Position numbers and translations under genes: made by a program
Notes under the pieces: model-generated
Database searches by the model: none
What the model was told of the DNA's origin: nothing
The model's input: the letters and a program-made list of their open reading frames with translations, nothing else
Assembly (NCBI RefSeq): GCF_000153025.1
Contig: NZ_CH672431.1
Span: forward strand, 378,865 to 442,864
Direction of reading: 5' to 3'
DNA length: 64,000 nucleotides
Source of the DNA: Marinomonas sp. MED121
GTDB lineage: Bacteria; Pseudomonadota; Gammaproteobacteria; Pseudomonadales; Marinomonadaceae
Shown: positions 1-10,810 of the stretch, one piece after another
How positions within the stretch are numbered: position 1 is the first letter of the stretch
Layout: every line of letters begins with the position of its first letter

Positions 1-648
1 TCCACCTTGCTCTATAGCCTGAGCAAGCACCAATTTGATGCAGTCAACCAGCACAGTTAGGCGCTTTGCACTCACAAGGCCCGCTCGTCGATTAGGTTTA
101 ATACCTGCCATGAACAAGGCTTCATTTGCATAAATATTACCCACACCTACCAACTGCTTACTGTCCATTATAAAGGTCTTGATGGCTTGCGTTTTACCCT
201 TGGCTTTTGCTGCCAAATAAGCGGCATTAAAAGCATCTGATAAAGGTTCAGGTCCTAGGTGCTGAATTAGACTATGGTTCAGCCAATCCTCTTTTGTCCA
301 AAGAATTGCACCAAATCGTCTTGGATCTGTATACCTTAACCATTGGCCAGAAGACAATTTAAAGTCCACATGATCATGAAAAAGAGGCGGTGTATCGGCT
401 GCAACCAAGTACAAACTTCCCGACATACCTAGGTGGATAATGACGGTGCCAGTTGAAGTATGAATACCTATGTATTTACCTCGTCTGGATAAGGAAATAA
501 CGTCTTGTCCCGATACTTGTTCAACCAGCTCGGCTGTAATTGGCCAACGTAGTTGTGCCTGACGTATTTCGACATCAAGAATCTGCTGATTTTGCAAATG
601 GGGCTGGATACCACGTTTGGTGGTTTCGACTTCGGGTAATTCAGGCAT
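1..648 (-). CDS. mutM: Formamidopyrimidine-DNA glycosylase, C-terminus cut by window edge
   Basis: Bifunctional glycosylase/AP lyase that removes oxidised purines such as 8-oxoguanine in base excision repair. The first 216 codons are present, starting MPELPEVET at 648, so the catalytic Pro and Glu immediately follow the start Met. The beta-loop lysine lies in RRGKY, and the helix-two-turn-helix segment GVGNIYANE is intact. The C-terminal zinc finger (the family is about 270 residues) lies outside the window. The gene follows rpmB-rpmG on the same strand, as in E. coli, with a hairpin between. Identification is firm; only completeness is unknown. Confidence 0.95.
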   Translation of the reverse strand, partial: MPELPEVETTKRGIQPHLQNQQILDVEIRQAQLRWPITAELVEQVSGQDVISLSRRGKYIGIHTSTGTVIIHLGMSGSLYLVAADTPPLFHDHVDFKLSSGQWLRYTDPRRFGAILWTKEDWLNHSLIQHLGPEPLSDAFNAAYLAAKAKGKTQAIKTFIMDSKQLVGVGNIYANEALFMAGIKPNRRAGLVSAKRLTVLVDCIKLVLAQAIEQGG

Positions 649-708
649 GATTTGGTATTTTTTAGCTATTAACTCTTGGTAATCCCAGATACTGGGCTGT
701 TACCTATA

Positions 709-740
709 CAAAAAAACCGGCCTAAGCCGGTCTTTTTTGT
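709..740 (-). terminator. Rho-independent terminator after rpmG
   Basis: The stem ACCGGC (716-721) pairs with GCCGGT (726-731) around a CTAA loop. A-runs and T-runs flank both sides, so it could act in either direction. It separates rpmBG from mutM on the minus strand. Confidence 0.85.
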
Positions 741-755
741 ATAAAGAATTGAAAA

Positions 756-926
756 TTATTTAATTTTCGCTTCTTTGTACATTACATGCTTACGAACAAC
801 AGGATCGAATTTTTTAAACTCCAATTTATCAGGAGTATTTCGCTTGTTTTTATCCGTAGTGTAAAAATGGCCAGTACCAGCAGATGATACCATGCGAATT
901 AGATCGCGAGCGCCTTTAGATGCCAT
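756..926 (-). CDS. rpmG: 50S ribosomal protein L33
   Basis: Small basic protein of the large ribosomal subunit, 56 residues, starting [12 protein letters not shown] and ending KEAKIK, nearly collinear with the 55-residue E. coli L33. The conserved [11 protein letters not shown] segment is visible. It lacks CxxC pairs, so it is the zinc-independent (C-minus) form. It lies 11 bp downstream of rpmB in the usual rpmBG pair. The call is secure despite the short length because the whole sequence matches the family pattern. Confidence 0.96.
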   Translation of the reverse strand: MASKGARDLIRMVSSAGTGHFYTTDKNKRNTPDKLEFKKFDPVVRKHVMYKEAKIK

Positions 927-937
927 GGTTCAGCTCC

Positions 938-1174
938 TTATACTTTTTCGCCGTTAGCACGAAGATCAGTAAGAACTGCTTCAATGCCTTTTTTATCGAT
1001 AATACGTATACCTTTAGAAGACACACGTAGGCGTACAAAGCGATTTTCGCCTTCTACCCAAAAACGGTGCCAGTGAAGGTTTGGCAAAAAACGACGCTTA
1101 GTGCGACGCTTTGAGTGAGAAACGTTGTTACCCGTAACTGGGCGTTTCCCTGTAACTTGACATACGCGAGACAT
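938..1174 (-). CDS. rpmB: 50S ribosomal protein L28
   Basis: L28 of the large ribosomal subunit, 78 residues, full family length. It starts [20 protein letters not shown] and contains the basic [13 protein letters not shown] stretch typical of bacterial L28. Only the single Cys5 is present, so the four-cysteine zinc site of some L28 proteins is missing. It is the first gene of the rpmBG unit. The 183 bp upstream, to the radC end, should hold the promoter, but I do not see a clear one. Confidence 0.96.
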   Translation of the reverse strand: MSRVCQVTGKRPVTGNNVSHSKRRTKRRFLPNLHWHRFWVEGENRFVRLRVSSKGIRIIDKKGIEAVLTDLRANGEKV

Positions 1175-1357
1175 AATATAATACCTTATATTGCTATCCA
1201 GAATTGTTGGAAGTGTGCTTCACTCCCTCAGGCGGAGCATGACTTGAAATAAGTCAAAAATATCCCGTACCGAGGAATAGCGGCGCGAATTCTCCCACAA
1301 CACCAGTGACTGCGCAATTATTTTGTTAAAAAATGGTTAAAAAAACAGCAAAGCAGG

Positions 1358-2032
1358 CTACACATGACCTCTTTCTGCTAAAGAAATAGGCTTACCATCA
1401 CCGATCACAAAATGATCTAATAAGTTAATATCCACCAACGACAAGGCTTGCTGCAGTTTTTGCGTGATATAGATATCCGCTTGACTGGGCTCTGAAACAC
1501 CTGAAGGATGGTTGTGAGCAAGTATGCAAGCTGCGGCATTATAAGAAAGCGCCATCTTCACCACTTCTCTTGGGTAAACTGCGGCCGCATCTATAGTGCC
1601 ATAAAACATTTCTTGAAAATGAATCAGCCGATGCTGACTATCTAGAAACATCACAGCAAAGACCTCTCTACTGGACAGACGTAACTTGGCTTTCAAAAAG
1701 TGCTGAACACTATCAACACAGGTAAACACATCCTCCTTTTCTAGGGTTTCACCAAGATAACGTTTACTCATTTCCACGACAGCCTGAAGTTGAGCAAACT
1801 TAGCCTCACCTAACCCTAAACAAGCACAAAATTCAGCTTTGCTTGCATTGATAAGCGCCTGTAGGCTCCCAAAATGCACAACAACTCTTCGCGCCAACTC
1901 AACCGCATCAACCCCTTGCGTGCCAGTTCGTAAGAAGATAGCTAATAATTCTGCATCCGATAATGCTTGTGCCCCTTGCTTAATTAATTTCTCCCTCGGC
2001 CTCTGCGACGCTGGCCATTGCTTGATACCCAT
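1358..2032 (-). CDS. radC: RadC/JAB-domain protein
   Basis: A 224-residue RadC-family protein. Residues 1-75 hold the N-terminal helix-hairpin-helix-like region ([14 protein letters not shown]). The C-terminal JAB1/MPN metalloprotease-like domain has the metal motif HNHPSG followed by PSQAD. The family was named for a repair phenotype later reassigned; its biochemical role remains unsettled. It is divergent from coaBC, the conserved enterobacterial arrangement. The start is ATG at 2032, about 110 bp from the coaBC start. Confidence 0.92.
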   Translation of the reverse strand: MGIKQWPASQRPREKLIKQGAQALSDAELLAIFLRTGTQGVDAVELARRVVVHFGSLQALINASKAEFCACLGLGEAKFAQLQAVVEMSKRYLGETLEKEDVFTCVDSVQHFLKAKLRLSSREVFAVMFLDSQHRLIHFQEMFYGTIDAAAVYPREVVKMALSYNAAACILAHNHPSGVSEPSQADIYITQKLQQALSLVDINLLDHFVIGDGKPISLAERGHV

Positions 2033-2141
2033 GAAGTCCTCCTTGATCCATGATAATCTTGCTGCTTTGAGAACCTATGCCAATTTATTTGGTCTCAACT
2101 ACTCACTTATAGCCTATAAACAAATTGAGAAGCATAGTTTT

Positions 2142-3356
2142 ATGTCTGCACTTGCAAAAAAAAGAGTTTTACTTGGAATCACTGGCGGGATTGCTGCTTA
2201 TAAAAGCATAGAGTTAGTTCGCTTACTTAAAAAAGCAGGCGCAGACGTTCAGGTTGTTCTCACAGAAGGTGCCAAGGCCTTTGTTACACCCATGACATTA
2301 CAAGCTGTTTCTGGTTTACCCGTTCGCACAAGCTTATTAGATGTAGACGCAGAAGCTGGCATGGGACATATCGAATTAGCAAAATGGGCAGATCTCATTA
2401 TTATTGCACCAGCCTCAGCTGACTTTATAGCGCGTCAAACCCAAGGCATGGCAAATGACCTACTCAGCACTTTATGCCTAGCGACCACCGCAGATGTTTG
2501 GTTAGCACCTGCAATGAACCAAGCCATGTGGTCTCACCCTGCCACCCAAGATAATATTCAACGCTTGCTTCTAAGAGGCGTAAAGCTAATTGGCCCAGAT
2601 TCCGGCGATCAAGCCTGTGGCGATGTGGGTTATGGCCGAATGAGCGAACCTGCTGCCATTTTTAAAGCGCTTGAACAAAGCCAAGAACAAGCACAACCCT
2701 TATTAGGTCAACACTGGCTTATTACAGCAGGGCCAACCATGGAAGCCATAGACCCTGTGCGCTTCATTAGCAATCATAGCTCGGGCAAAATGGGCTATGC
2801 CCTAGCGGATGTTGCCCGCTCTTTAGGCGCTAAAGTTTCCTTAGTAAGCGGACCAGTGGCAGTGACAGCCGCAACGGGTGTCGAGCTTCATCCCGTTAAA
2901 TCTGCTTTAGATATGTTAGATAAGTGTCGAGAGATTGCCGCAAACCATCAGCCAGATGTGTTTATTGGCGCCGCAGCGGTGGCCGATTTCAGATTAAAAG
3001 AAGTGGCTTCGCAAAAAATGAAAAAGCAGGCAGACTCAGATGAAATGCAGCTCACCTTAGTAAAGAATCCTGATATCATTGCCACCATGGTATCTGAGCA
3101 ACAGGCTAAGTTTGTCGTTGGCTTTGCCGCCGAAACCCAAAACCTTCTAGCCTATGCAAAAGACAAACTCACACGCAAAGGCTTAGATCTCATTATCGCT
3201 AATGATGTATCACGTTCTGACATAGGCTTTAATCAAGATCAAAATCAGGTCACAGTGGTCGGTAAAGATCAAACATGGACGCCAGAGCAAGCAGCCAAAA
3301 CTGAACTAGCGAAATATCTAGTTACTCTGATTCAGAGTCAGTACCAAGCACATTAA
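2142..3356 (+). CDS. coaBC: Bifunctional phosphopantothenoylcysteine decarboxylase/synthetase
   Basis: Makes 4'-phosphopantetheine for coenzyme A: CoaB couples phosphopantothenate with cysteine and CoaC decarboxylates the product. It has 404 residues, about the usual length. The N-terminal flavoprotein domain shows [18 protein letters not shown] and the CGDVGYGRM loop. The C-terminal synthetase shows [12 protein letters not shown], the KNPDIIA motif and GFAAET. The reading frame stays open upstream into radC, but ATG 2142 ([16 protein letters not shown]) begins where homologues do. dut follows 31 bp later. Confidence 0.95.
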   Translation: MSALAKKRVLLGITGGIAAYKSIELVRLLKKAGADVQVVLTEGAKAFVTPMTLQAVSGLPVRTSLLDVDAEAGMGHIELAKWADLIIIAPASADFIARQTQGMANDLLSTLCLATTADVWLAPAMNQAMWSHPATQDNIQRLLLRGVKLIGPDSGDQACGDVGYGRMSEPAAIFKALEQSQEQAQPLLGQHWLITAGPTMEAIDPVRFISNHSSGKMGYALADVARSLGAKVSLVSGPVAVTAATGVELHPVKSALDMLDKCREIAANHQPDVFIGAAAVADFRLKEVASQKMKKQADSDEMQLTLVKNPDIIATMVSEQQAKFVVGFAAETQNLLAYAKDKLTRKGLDLIIANDVSRSDIGFNQDQNQVTVVGKDQTWTPEQAAKTELAKYLVTLIQSQYQAH

Positions 3357-3387
3357 TCCCATTCATTTAGGCATAGACATAAAGATC

Positions 3388-3846
3388 ATGAAACAAGCGA
3401 TTCAACTAAAAATTGTTAACAACAAAATTGGCACTGATATCCCTCTTCCTAGTTATGCGACAGAAGGCTCTGCTGGTCTAGATTTACGAGCCTGCCTAGA
3501 CGAGGCAATCACTTTAAAGCCAGGTGATACCAAATTAATCCCAACAGGTCTGTCCATTTATATTCAGGACCCTAGCCTTGCGGCAACTATTTTGCCACGT
3601 TCAGGTCTTGGTCATAAGCATGGTATTGTTTTGGGTAATTTAGTGGGTTTGATTGACTCAGACTACCAAGGCGAGCTCATGGTATCTTGCTGGAATCGTG
3701 GCCAAACTGAATTTACAATTGAAGCGGGTGAGCGCATTGCTCAGCTTGTTTTACTGCCTGTTGTACAGGCTGAGTTCGATATTGTCACTGAATTTGAAGC
3801 CAGTGATCGTGGTACTGGGGGCTTTGGCTCAACCGGCACAAAGTAA
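3388..3846 (+). CDS. dut: dUTP pyrophosphatase
   Basis: Hydrolyses dUTP to dUMP and PPi, keeping uracil out of DNA and supplying the dTMP precursor. The 152-residue length is typical of trimeric dUTPases. All five motifs are visible: [27 protein letters not shown] with the catalytic Asp, GERIAQLV, and the C-terminal arm [10 protein letters not shown]. It is probably cotranscribed with coaBC. A hairpin follows the stop codon. Confidence 0.96.
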   Translation: MKQAIQLKIVNNKIGTDIPLPSYATEGSAGLDLRACLDEAITLKPGDTKLIPTGLSIYIQDPSLAATILPRSGLGHKHGIVLGNLVGLIDSDYQGELMVSCWNRGQTEFTIEAGERIAQLVLLPVVQAEFDIVTEFEASDRGTGGFGSTGTK

Positions 3847-3860
3847 CAGACAGTTACATT

Positions 3861-3896
3861 AGGTGAGCAAAAGTATACATTTAAATTTGCTCACCT
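3861..3896 (+). terminator. Hairpin after dut
   Basis: AGGTGAGCAAA (3861-3871) and TTTGCTCACCT (3886-3896) form a perfect 11-bp stem just after dut. There is only a weak T-rich tail, so termination may be inefficient. The remaining 240 bp to argB is AT-rich and probably contains the argB promoter. Confidence 0.6.
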
Positions 3897-4113
3897 CCCT
3901 CATTTCATAAAATTTTCTAATCTAGATACAAAAGCAAACGCGCCAATACCAAAGTTTCAGTAGTCTATCGATACAGATCACGCTATTATTCAATAAGTAA
4001 TCGCTTACGTGCTCAGCCCCAATATCTAGCACTTAACAAGATTATTTCTTTTAAGCATTCTTTAAAAATATAATAACGATCTGATTCTCTATAAGGTTCT
4101 TAACCTTGTATGA

Positions 4114-5046
<933 letters not shown>

Positions 5047-5113
5047 GCTATTAAAGATTAGGACTGTGCAAGGGATGCCCGCCTAAAGCACTATTTTGAT
5101 ACTGGATAAACAT

Positions 5114-5707
5114 ATGAGCAATAAGAAGATTGACCGTCGCACCCAGATACTTCAAGCATTAGCCCAAATGCTTGAAACTAGCCCAGGAGCACGGATCACT
5201 ACAGCAGCATTAGCAAAAGAAGTTGGCGTTTCTGAAGCCGCTTTATATCGTCATTTTCCCAGTAAAGCCAAGATGTTTGAGGGCTTAATTGAGTTTATTG
5301 AAGAAAGCTTATTTAGCAGGATTAATCGTATTATTCAGGAAGAAAGCGATGTCCAAGAAAAGGTAAAATTGATTTTACAATTAACCTTAGGCTTTGCTGA
5401 CCAAAATCCGGGCATGTGCCGCTTACTCACAGGTGATGCTCTTGCCGGAGAAACAGAGCGATTACGCAAACGTATTAGCCAATTATTTGAACGTATTGAA
5501 ACGCAAATAAAGCAAATCTTGCGTGAAGCAGAACTAAAGCAAGGGCTACGTACCAGCATCAGTGTTGCTGCCAGCGCGAATATCTTGGTTGCCACTGCTG
5601 AAGGCAAAATTCGTCAATATGTTAGAAGCGAATTTAAGCACAAAGCAAGCAGTCACTGGGCTGAGCAATGGCAATTGCTTTCCCAGAACTTAATCGTTAG
5701 CTGTTAA
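5114..5707 (+). CDS. slmA: Nucleoid occlusion factor SlmA (TetR family)
   Basis: TetR-type DNA-binding protein that, when bound to its chromosomal sites, antagonises FtsZ assembly over the nucleoid. The 197 residues match E. coli SlmA (198). The N-terminal helix-turn-helix reads [24 protein letters not shown], followed by the helical FtsZ-binding/dimerisation domain. An in-frame TTG at 5096 would add six residues. ATG 5114 (MSNKKIDRR) aligns with the family start, so I prefer it. The dut-slmA-pyrE neighbourhood supports the name. Confidence 0.93.
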   Translation: MSNKKIDRRTQILQALAQMLETSPGARITTAALAKEVGVSEAALYRHFPSKAKMFEGLIEFIEESLFSRINRIIQEESDVQEKVKLILQLTLGFADQNPGMCRLLTGDALAGETERLRKRISQLFERIETQIKQILREAELKQGLRTSISVAASANILVATAEGKIRQYVRSEFKHKASSHWAEQWQLLSQNLIVSC

Positions 5708-5731
5708 TAAACTAGAATAGAAATTACAATA

Positions 5732-5752
5732 GGGCGCAGAAAAGCTGCGCCC
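5732..5752. terminator. Hairpin between convergent slmA and pyrE
   Basis: GGGCGCAG (5732-5739) pairs with CTGCGCCC (5745-5752) across a 5-nt loop. It lies between the 3' ends of slmA and pyrE and lacks a strong T-run on either side. Confidence 0.55.
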
Positions 5753-5777
5753 ATAAGCAGAAAATGCGGGTTTAAAC

Positions 5778-6428
5778 CTATTCGATACCGTACTGGTCAC
5801 GATAAGCTTTAACCGCATCAAGATGTTTAGCAAAATCTGCTGAGTCTTGTTCTGACAAATACGTCATAATGTCATGAAGAGAAACGATACTTATGACAGG
5901 CATTTTAAAGTCACGTTCGACTTCTTGAATTGCGGACAACTCACCTTGACCCCTTTCTTGACGATCAAGTGCAATTAAGACGCCAGCTGGAGATGCATTA
6001 GCTTGAGAAATAATTTCCATTACTTCACGAATAGCGGTACCAGCAGTAATAACATCATCAATGATCATGATGCGGCCTTCAAGGTTAGCACCAACTAGAC
6101 TTCCACCTTCACCGTGTGCTTTTTTCTCTTTACGGTTGAAAACATAAGGTGTGTCTACGTTATGATGATCATAAAGGGCCACAGCGGTAGTTGTCGCCAA
6201 AGGAATACCTTTATAAGCGGGTCCAAACAGTACATCGTAAGGAACGTCAGCTTCTACCAAGGCAGCAGCATAAAAGCGGCCTAACTTGGCTAAAGCCTGA
6301 CCAGAGCTAAATAGTCCTGCATTGAAGAAATACGGACTAACTCGACCAGATTTAAGGGTGAATTCGCCAAACTTCAGTACTTCCTGAGAAATGGCAAACT
6401 CAATAAATTCTTTTTGGTAAGGTTTCAT
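5778..6428 (-). CDS. pyrE: Orotate phosphoribosyltransferase
   Basis: Transfers the PRPP phosphoribosyl group to orotate to give OMP in pyrimidine synthesis. The 216 residues are the normal size for the gammaproteobacterial enzyme. The PRPP-binding motif [13 protein letters not shown] and the catalytic loop [11 protein letters not shown] are intact, as is [11 protein letters not shown]. The frame is open far upstream, across the start of crc, but ATG 6428 ([12 protein letters not shown]) is the family start. Divergent pairing with crc is as in Pseudomonas. Confidence 0.96.
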   Translation of the reverse strand: MKPYQKEFIEFAISQEVLKFGEFTLKSGRVSPYFFNAGLFSSGQALAKLGRFYAAALVEADVPYDVLFGPAYKGIPLATTTAVALYDHHNVDTPYVFNRKEKKAHGEGGSLVGANLEGRIMIIDDVITAGTAIREVMEIISQANASPAGVLIALDRQERGQGELSAIQEVERDFKMPVISIVSLHDIMTYLSEQDSADFAKHLDAVKAYRDQYGIE

Positions 6429-6546
6429 ACCTGGCTCCAAAATTGCAGTAAAAACAAAAAAACGTGCTTTATAGTAGGCGCGTGCAGTAAGCCTTAATAA
6501 GATAGGCGCTAATATAACACATGGCATTGAATTGTAGGGACCAGAA

Positions 6547-7323
6547 ATGAAGGTCATAAGCCTTAATGTAAACGGTATAAGACAAGCAGCCGACCGCGGC
6601 TTTTTTGAGTGGATGATAGAACAAGATGCAGACGTTGTCTGTCTGCAGGATATACAAGCAGAAGAAACAAGCCTAAACGATAACGTTTTTTTCCCTCCGG
6701 GGTACAATTCTTACTTTTTTGACTCTTTAACCAACCCAGATGTTGCCGGGGTTGCTATCTATAGTAAGAAAATGCCAAAAGCCATTATGACAGGCATTGG
6801 CTTTAGCGATGGCGATTTTGAAGGCAGATTTATCCAAGCCGATTTTGATAAAGTGAGCATTGCCTCTTTCTTAACACCCCATGGATCAAACCATGAACAA
6901 GAGCTACAAGATCAAAAATATGCATTTATGGAAGGCTTTAAAAACCACCTAATAAAAACTCGACGCAAGCGTCGTGAGTTTATTTTCTGTGGAACAGCAA
7001 ATGTCGCACGCTCGCCCATTGATGTTAGTAGTTGGTTTGTAAACCAAAGAAATTCAGGTTTCTTGCCCGAAGAACGCCAATGGATCAATGAAATATTCAA
7101 TGAGCATGAATACATAGATGCCTTTCGCCAAATTAATAAGCAAGATAAGCAATATACTTGGTGGCCTGATTATGAAAGAGCATGGAAGTTAGACGAAGGT
7201 GGTCGCTTGGATTATCAAATTGCGACGCCAGGTTTGAAGCAAGTCATTCGTGCAGGGAGTGTATATAAAGATCAACGTTTTGCTGATCATGCACCATTAA
7301 TCATGGAATATGATTTAGATTAA
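6547..7323 (+). CDS. crc: Catabolite repression control protein Crc (ExoIII fold)
   Basis: 258-residue exonuclease-III-fold protein, matching Pseudomonas Crc in length, sequence and position beside pyrE. In Pseudomonas, Crc works with Hfq to block translation of catabolic mRNAs bearing A-rich sites and has no nuclease activity. Here LQD replaces the active-site LQET near residues 33-36, and CGTANV replaces the GDxN metal/catalytic loop, although the C-terminal FADHAP histidine remains. The protein is thus probably also a non-enzymatic regulator. A true ExoIII is the alternative, but the altered active site argues against it. Confidence 0.88.
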   Translation: MKVISLNVNGIRQAADRGFFEWMIEQDADVVCLQDIQAEETSLNDNVFFPPGYNSYFFDSLTNPDVAGVAIYSKKMPKAIMTGIGFSDGDFEGRFIQADFDKVSIASFLTPHGSNHEQELQDQKYAFMEGFKNHLIKTRRKRREFIFCGTANVARSPIDVSSWFVNQRNSGFLPEERQWINEIFNEHEYIDAFRQINKQDKQYTWWPDYERAWKLDEGGRLDYQIATPGLKQVIRAGSVYKDQRFADHAPLIMEYDLD

Positions 7324-7339
7324 CTCACGTCAATATCAG

Positions 7340-7364
7340 AGGAGGATAAAGTCTTTATCCTCCT
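7340..7364. terminator. Hairpin between crc and the mutarotase gene
   Basis: A perfect 11-bp stem (AGGAGGATAAA, 7340-7350, with TTTATCCTCCT, 7354-7364) and a 3-nt loop separate two convergent genes. Confidence 0.65.
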
Positions 7365-7388
7365 TAAAGATATCCAAACACTCTCAAA

Positions 7389-8300
7389 TCAAGTGGTTAA
7401 TTTTTCCCAGCTGACTTTCATTTTAAGTTGATGAATTGAGCCAGGCTCCAGTAAATAAGCATTACTCAATGCATTCGCACTCTCAACACAAACAAAGTCT
7501 AAATACTCTTCATCATTTAAATCGGTTCGCGCTTTAGCTCTTTTTTCTCCAGGATTCCACACCACAGTGCTGGCTGCGCCTTCTTGGTACACTGTTAACT
7601 GACGATTGAGTACAGGATCTAGAATTAAGCTAGTTTTTGGTGCATCCAGATAAACGCGATCTAATTCGGTACAAGGTTGAATACTTCCACGCTGCTTAGC
7701 TTCAACACCAGCAAACTTATCCTGATAACTTACCCCATCTAACCCTGTAATTTGTGTCTCTTCACTGTTTCCAACTTTAAAATAGGTATGAAGAGCTTCT
7801 GAGATAGTAACGCTGTTATCTGATAAATTAGCCGCCGAAAAATTCACTTCAAAACCATCTCCCAAACGCAATACAAGTCTTAGCTCAAATGAGTTTGTCC
7901 ACATTTCTTCAATAAGAGGGTGTTGTTCTGAAGCAAGTTTAAGTTGTATTTTGACATCGCCATTTTTAAAGTGACCAGCTTCAGCAAGTTGCCAACGAAA
8001 GTATCTGGCTAAACCATGTGCAGGTAAATCTGTATTTTTTTCATGAGCACCGAACCAAGGCCAACACACAGGAACGCCCATATGAATTCTTGAGAAGCGA
8101 GAATCACCAGCAAAGTTTTCAGATTGAAATAACAAATCGTCTTCACCTGAGGGAATAAAGCTCATAAGGTGACCACCCCATAGGGCAATTCGTGAACTAA
8201 AGCCAGGTTGTTCAATTAAGATTTCATCACAACCGCGAAGACTTGAAGGCTTTAAAGTACCTCCTATTAGTTCTAGGTCTTCCATCAATTGCTTGTCCAT
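7389..8300 (-). CDS. D-hexose-6-phosphate mutarotase (YeaD-like)
   Basis: Aldose-1-epimerase superfamily protein of 303 residues. YeaD-type enzymes interconvert anomers of glucose-6-phosphate and related hexose phosphates in the cytoplasm. Segments typical of the subfamily are ALWGGHLMSF, GVPVCWPWFGAH and PAHGLARYFRW, plus ALHTYFKVG and a C-terminal VCVESAN. An upstream in-frame GTG (8306) would sit directly on the ribosome-binding site. AAGGGGAG at 8315-8308 is 7 nt from ATG 8300, which decides the start. Substrate specificity is inferred from family only. Confidence 0.85.
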   Translation of the reverse strand: MDKQLMEDLELIGGTLKPSSLRGCDEILIEQPGFSSRIALWGGHLMSFIPSGEDDLLFQSENFAGDSRFSRIHMGVPVCWPWFGAHEKNTDLPAHGLARYFRWQLAEAGHFKNGDVKIQLKLASEQHPLIEEMWTNSFELRLVLRLGDGFEVNFSAANLSDNSVTISEALHTYFKVGNSEETQITGLDGVSYQDKFAGVEAKQRGSIQPCTELDRVYLDAPKTSLILDPVLNRQLTVYQEGAASTVVWNPGEKRAKARTDLNDEEYLDFVCVESANALSNAYLLEPGSIHQLKMKVSWEKLTT

Positions 8301-8481
8301 TTCCACACTCCCCTTTATTTGAAGCGATATACTAGCGACAACCCATCAAAAGTAACATACGACTATCAGAGAAATCTCAGGCTTAAATCAACACTTTTGA
8401 TATCAATTTATCTCAGGTGAAGACGGACTGAAATCTCATCTTAATTAATGGTTAACGCTTTATTAAATTAAGGCTCACAAA

Positions 8482-8507
8482 AAAGGCCCTGAAAAATCAG
8501 GGCCTTT
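8482..8507 (-). terminator. Rho-independent terminator of the signalling operon
   Basis: AAAGGCCCTGA and TCAGGGCCTTT form a long stem, with a T-run following on the minus strand. It lies just beyond the 3' end of the gene at 8527-9486. Confidence 0.85.
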
Positions 8508-8526
8508 GGCGATCATTTTTTGTAAT

Positions 8527-9486
8527 TTATACCGCACCTTCGGCACAATTCCCACCATTAGTTTGTGCAACAAAAAGGGCTTGGTCTGCACGTCCTAACC
8601 AATCTTCAAGGCTGGTATCTTTTGCTGCTGCTTGGGCAACACCAAAACTCATACTCAGTTGAATATCCCCTTTAGAGGTTGGAAACTTAGTGGAAGCAAC
8701 ACGCTTAGCTAAACCTTGGCAATATTGCTCAGCCTTAACTTGAGACACATTAGGCAATAAAATAGCAAACATCCCACTGGTAAATCGGCTCACAAAGTCA
8801 CCCACTCGCACTGACTCTCCCAGCAGCTCAGCAACCTTTTCAAATACTTCATCGCCTATGCTATAACCATGTTCCAAATGAAACTTTCTTAGGTCATCAA
8901 TTTCCATCAAAATCAGTGAGTTATTAATTTTATTATCCGCTTGAAAAGCTTCAAAACTCGCCCCCATCATCTGCTCTAGACTGGATCGATTTTTCAGCCC
9001 TGTCACCATGTCATTACGCTTCACATAATCTAGCTTCACATTCACAGTAGACAGGGAAACCTTACTAGTGGCGATATCAGACACATCATAAATCACCATA
9101 CAAAGGTGCTTGATCGAGCCATCAACATGAGAAATAGGCCTTAGGGTCACATTCTGGTACATTTTATCGGCCAAGCTGGTAATCGGACGATAAGAGGTAA
9201 ATGGGAAAAGGTGTGGCATCTGTTCCCAAGAAATATAGAAAGGCGTCTTAAGGGATTTAACATTATTAAGCTTATTTTTAAGCCAATCAGCAGGGATGTT
9301 TTCAAACATAGAAAACAAAGATTTACCTTTAGCGCTTGATGATGTGATGCCTGAGTGATTCTCCATAAAGCCATTCCATAGCTCTACTTCAAAATCAGTG
9401 TTAAGCACAACAAGACCAACATCAATAGTTTGAATCATATCAAAGAGCCAATGTAGCTCTAACATTTCATCTACTGCACTCGACAT
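8527..9486 (-). CDS. PAS-GGDEF protein with degenerate GGDEF motif
   Basis: 319-residue soluble protein. Residues about 10-130 look like a PAS sensor (DVGLVVLNTDFEVELWNGFMENHSG). A GGDEF-fold domain follows (MVTGLKNRSSLEQMM, then SMSFGVAQ near the end). The signature GGDEF loop reads TSGMF after RF, so diguanylate cyclase activity is unlikely; GTP binding or a scaffold/receptor role is possible. No TM segment is seen. Its ATG overlaps the stop of the upstream response regulator (TAATG), implying translational coupling and a shared pathway. Confidence 0.85.
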   Translation of the reverse strand: MSSAVDEMLELHWLFDMIQTIDVGLVVLNTDFEVELWNGFMENHSGITSSSAKGKSLFSMFENIPADWLKNKLNNVKSLKTPFYISWEQMPHLFPFTSYRPITSLADKMYQNVTLRPISHVDGSIKHLCMVIYDVSDIATSKVSLSTVNVKLDYVKRNDMVTGLKNRSSLEQMMGASFEAFQADNKINNSLILMEIDDLRKFHLEHGYSIGDEVFEKVAELLGESVRVGDFVSRFTSGMFAILLPNVSQVKAEQYCQGLAKRVASTKFPTSKGDIQLSMSFGVAQAAAKDTSLEDWLGRADQALFVAQTNGGNCAEGAV

Positions 9487-10496
9487 TATTCGTCCTCCGA
9501 TAAGTAAGAGAGTAGATTCTCAAGCGTGGCAACGGAATCTTCTGTAAACAATAAGATCAAATCACAGCTCACTTGGTAATTTTCAACTTCATAGGTAATT
9601 TCAACGGCTAGGGTTTGCTTCCAGGCCGCTTTTTTCGCATTAATCAGGTGATCATTCTTAACGTGTTGACCCAAAACAACCGGATGACTGTCGCTGAAGT
9701 CAATATTAAGCTGTCTTGCTAGCGCAAGAATAAAAGGCCCCACTAATGCAGAGGAAACATCCATCAACAACTCGACTTCAGAGCTCTTATCTAACTCGTC
9801 TTCATAACCTAAAAGTTTTGCCATATCAGGAAAGCTTGAGTCAGAAAAAACTAATAAGGCTTCTAACGCTATCCCAGTAGCTACAAACCCTTGTGAGACA
9901 GCAGAGTAACGGTTACTTTCTCCGTTATAGCCTAAGGCCATTTGTAGCTCGCTCACCTCCAGCATGTTTACATTCGGCACAGGCAGCTTAATAAAAACAC
10001 CCAACATATCTGCCAATACACTGGCAGCACGACCCATAGCAACGTTAGACACTTCTTGTAAGCAGTCATTTAATGAAAACTCTATGCCTTCATCCGCTAA
10101 AGCAAGGGACTCTTTAGCCGAGTCGTCTTCAGATAAAAAGCCATGGCCCTCTAATGTGGTCTTTATAATATCTTTAGTGGCGGGTTTCTTTAAAAAGTCT
10201 ATCGCGCCAAGGGATTTTACCCTTTCAAGCGCTTGGGCTTGCACATCACCAGAAACAACGATGACCTTGGTATCAATCCCAGAAGCTTTCATTCTTTCTA
10301 GGGTATGATATCCATCTAGAACAGGCATGTTTAAGTCTAAGAACATTAAACTTACATCTTCTGCTTCTAATATTTCTAATGCTTGTGCACCATGCTCAGC
10401 AAACAAAACGGTGACCGTCCAATCTGCTGGCAGCAATTTTGAAAGCTGTTTTCTCGCTACACTAGAATCATCACAGATAAGAACTTTGGTGCTCAT
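9486..10496 (-). CDS. Response regulator with C-terminal CheC/CheX-like domain
   Basis: 336 residues. The N-terminal receiver domain (1-120) has the acidic pair D9-D10, phospho-acceptor D54 in FLDLNMP, and K104 in KKP. The rest (about 140-336) resembles CheC/CheX phosphatases: LQEVSNVAMGRAA retains the ExxN phosphatase motif, while the matching second helix reads MDVSSALVG and is degenerate. A receiver fused to a phosphatase-like domain could adjust its own or another regulator's phosphorylation. It heads a two-gene operon with the degenerate GGDEF protein. Confidence 0.85.
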   Translation of the reverse strand: MSTKVLICDDSSVARKQLSKLLPADWTVTVLFAEHGAQALEILEAEDVSLMFLDLNMPVLDGYHTLERMKASGIDTKVIVVSGDVQAQALERVKSLGAIDFLKKPATKDIIKTTLEGHGFLSEDDSAKESLALADEGIEFSLNDCLQEVSNVAMGRAASVLADMLGVFIKLPVPNVNMLEVSELQMALGYNGESNRYSAVSQGFVATGIALEALLVFSDSSFPDMAKLLGYEDELDKSSEVELLMDVSSALVGPFILALARQLNIDFSDSHPVVLGQHVKNDHLINAKKAAWKQTLAVEITYEVENYQVSCDLILLFTEDSVATLENLLSYLSEDE

Positions 10497-10810
10497 GAAA
10501 TCTCACTTAAGGCTTAAATCTATTAGGTTTAGACCATTATCATATGAATAATTAAACTATATATTGAAGTACCTGATTTGCACGGTTATTCATATTTAAT
10601 TTAAACTTTAACGGTTACAAGCGGCAATAAACAGTAATTGAAAGTACACTGGGTTATCATTTGTAACGATAAAGCTTTAGGGAAAATCGATAGGGCTTAC
10701 ACATTTCGGCATTCCCTTTTTAGTGGCCGCTATTATGCTCATTTCCTGTATAAAAACTAGTCAACAAACTCTAATAAAGTCAAATATTTGCAATAAAACT
10801 ACAAAAATAA
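10497..10810. other. Intergenic region, no gene seen
   Basis: 314 bp of AT-rich DNA between two minus-strand operons. It must contain the promoter of the response-regulator operon. I see no convincing -35/-10 pair, RNA gene or coding frame, and no strong terminator for the next gene. Confidence 0.6.
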
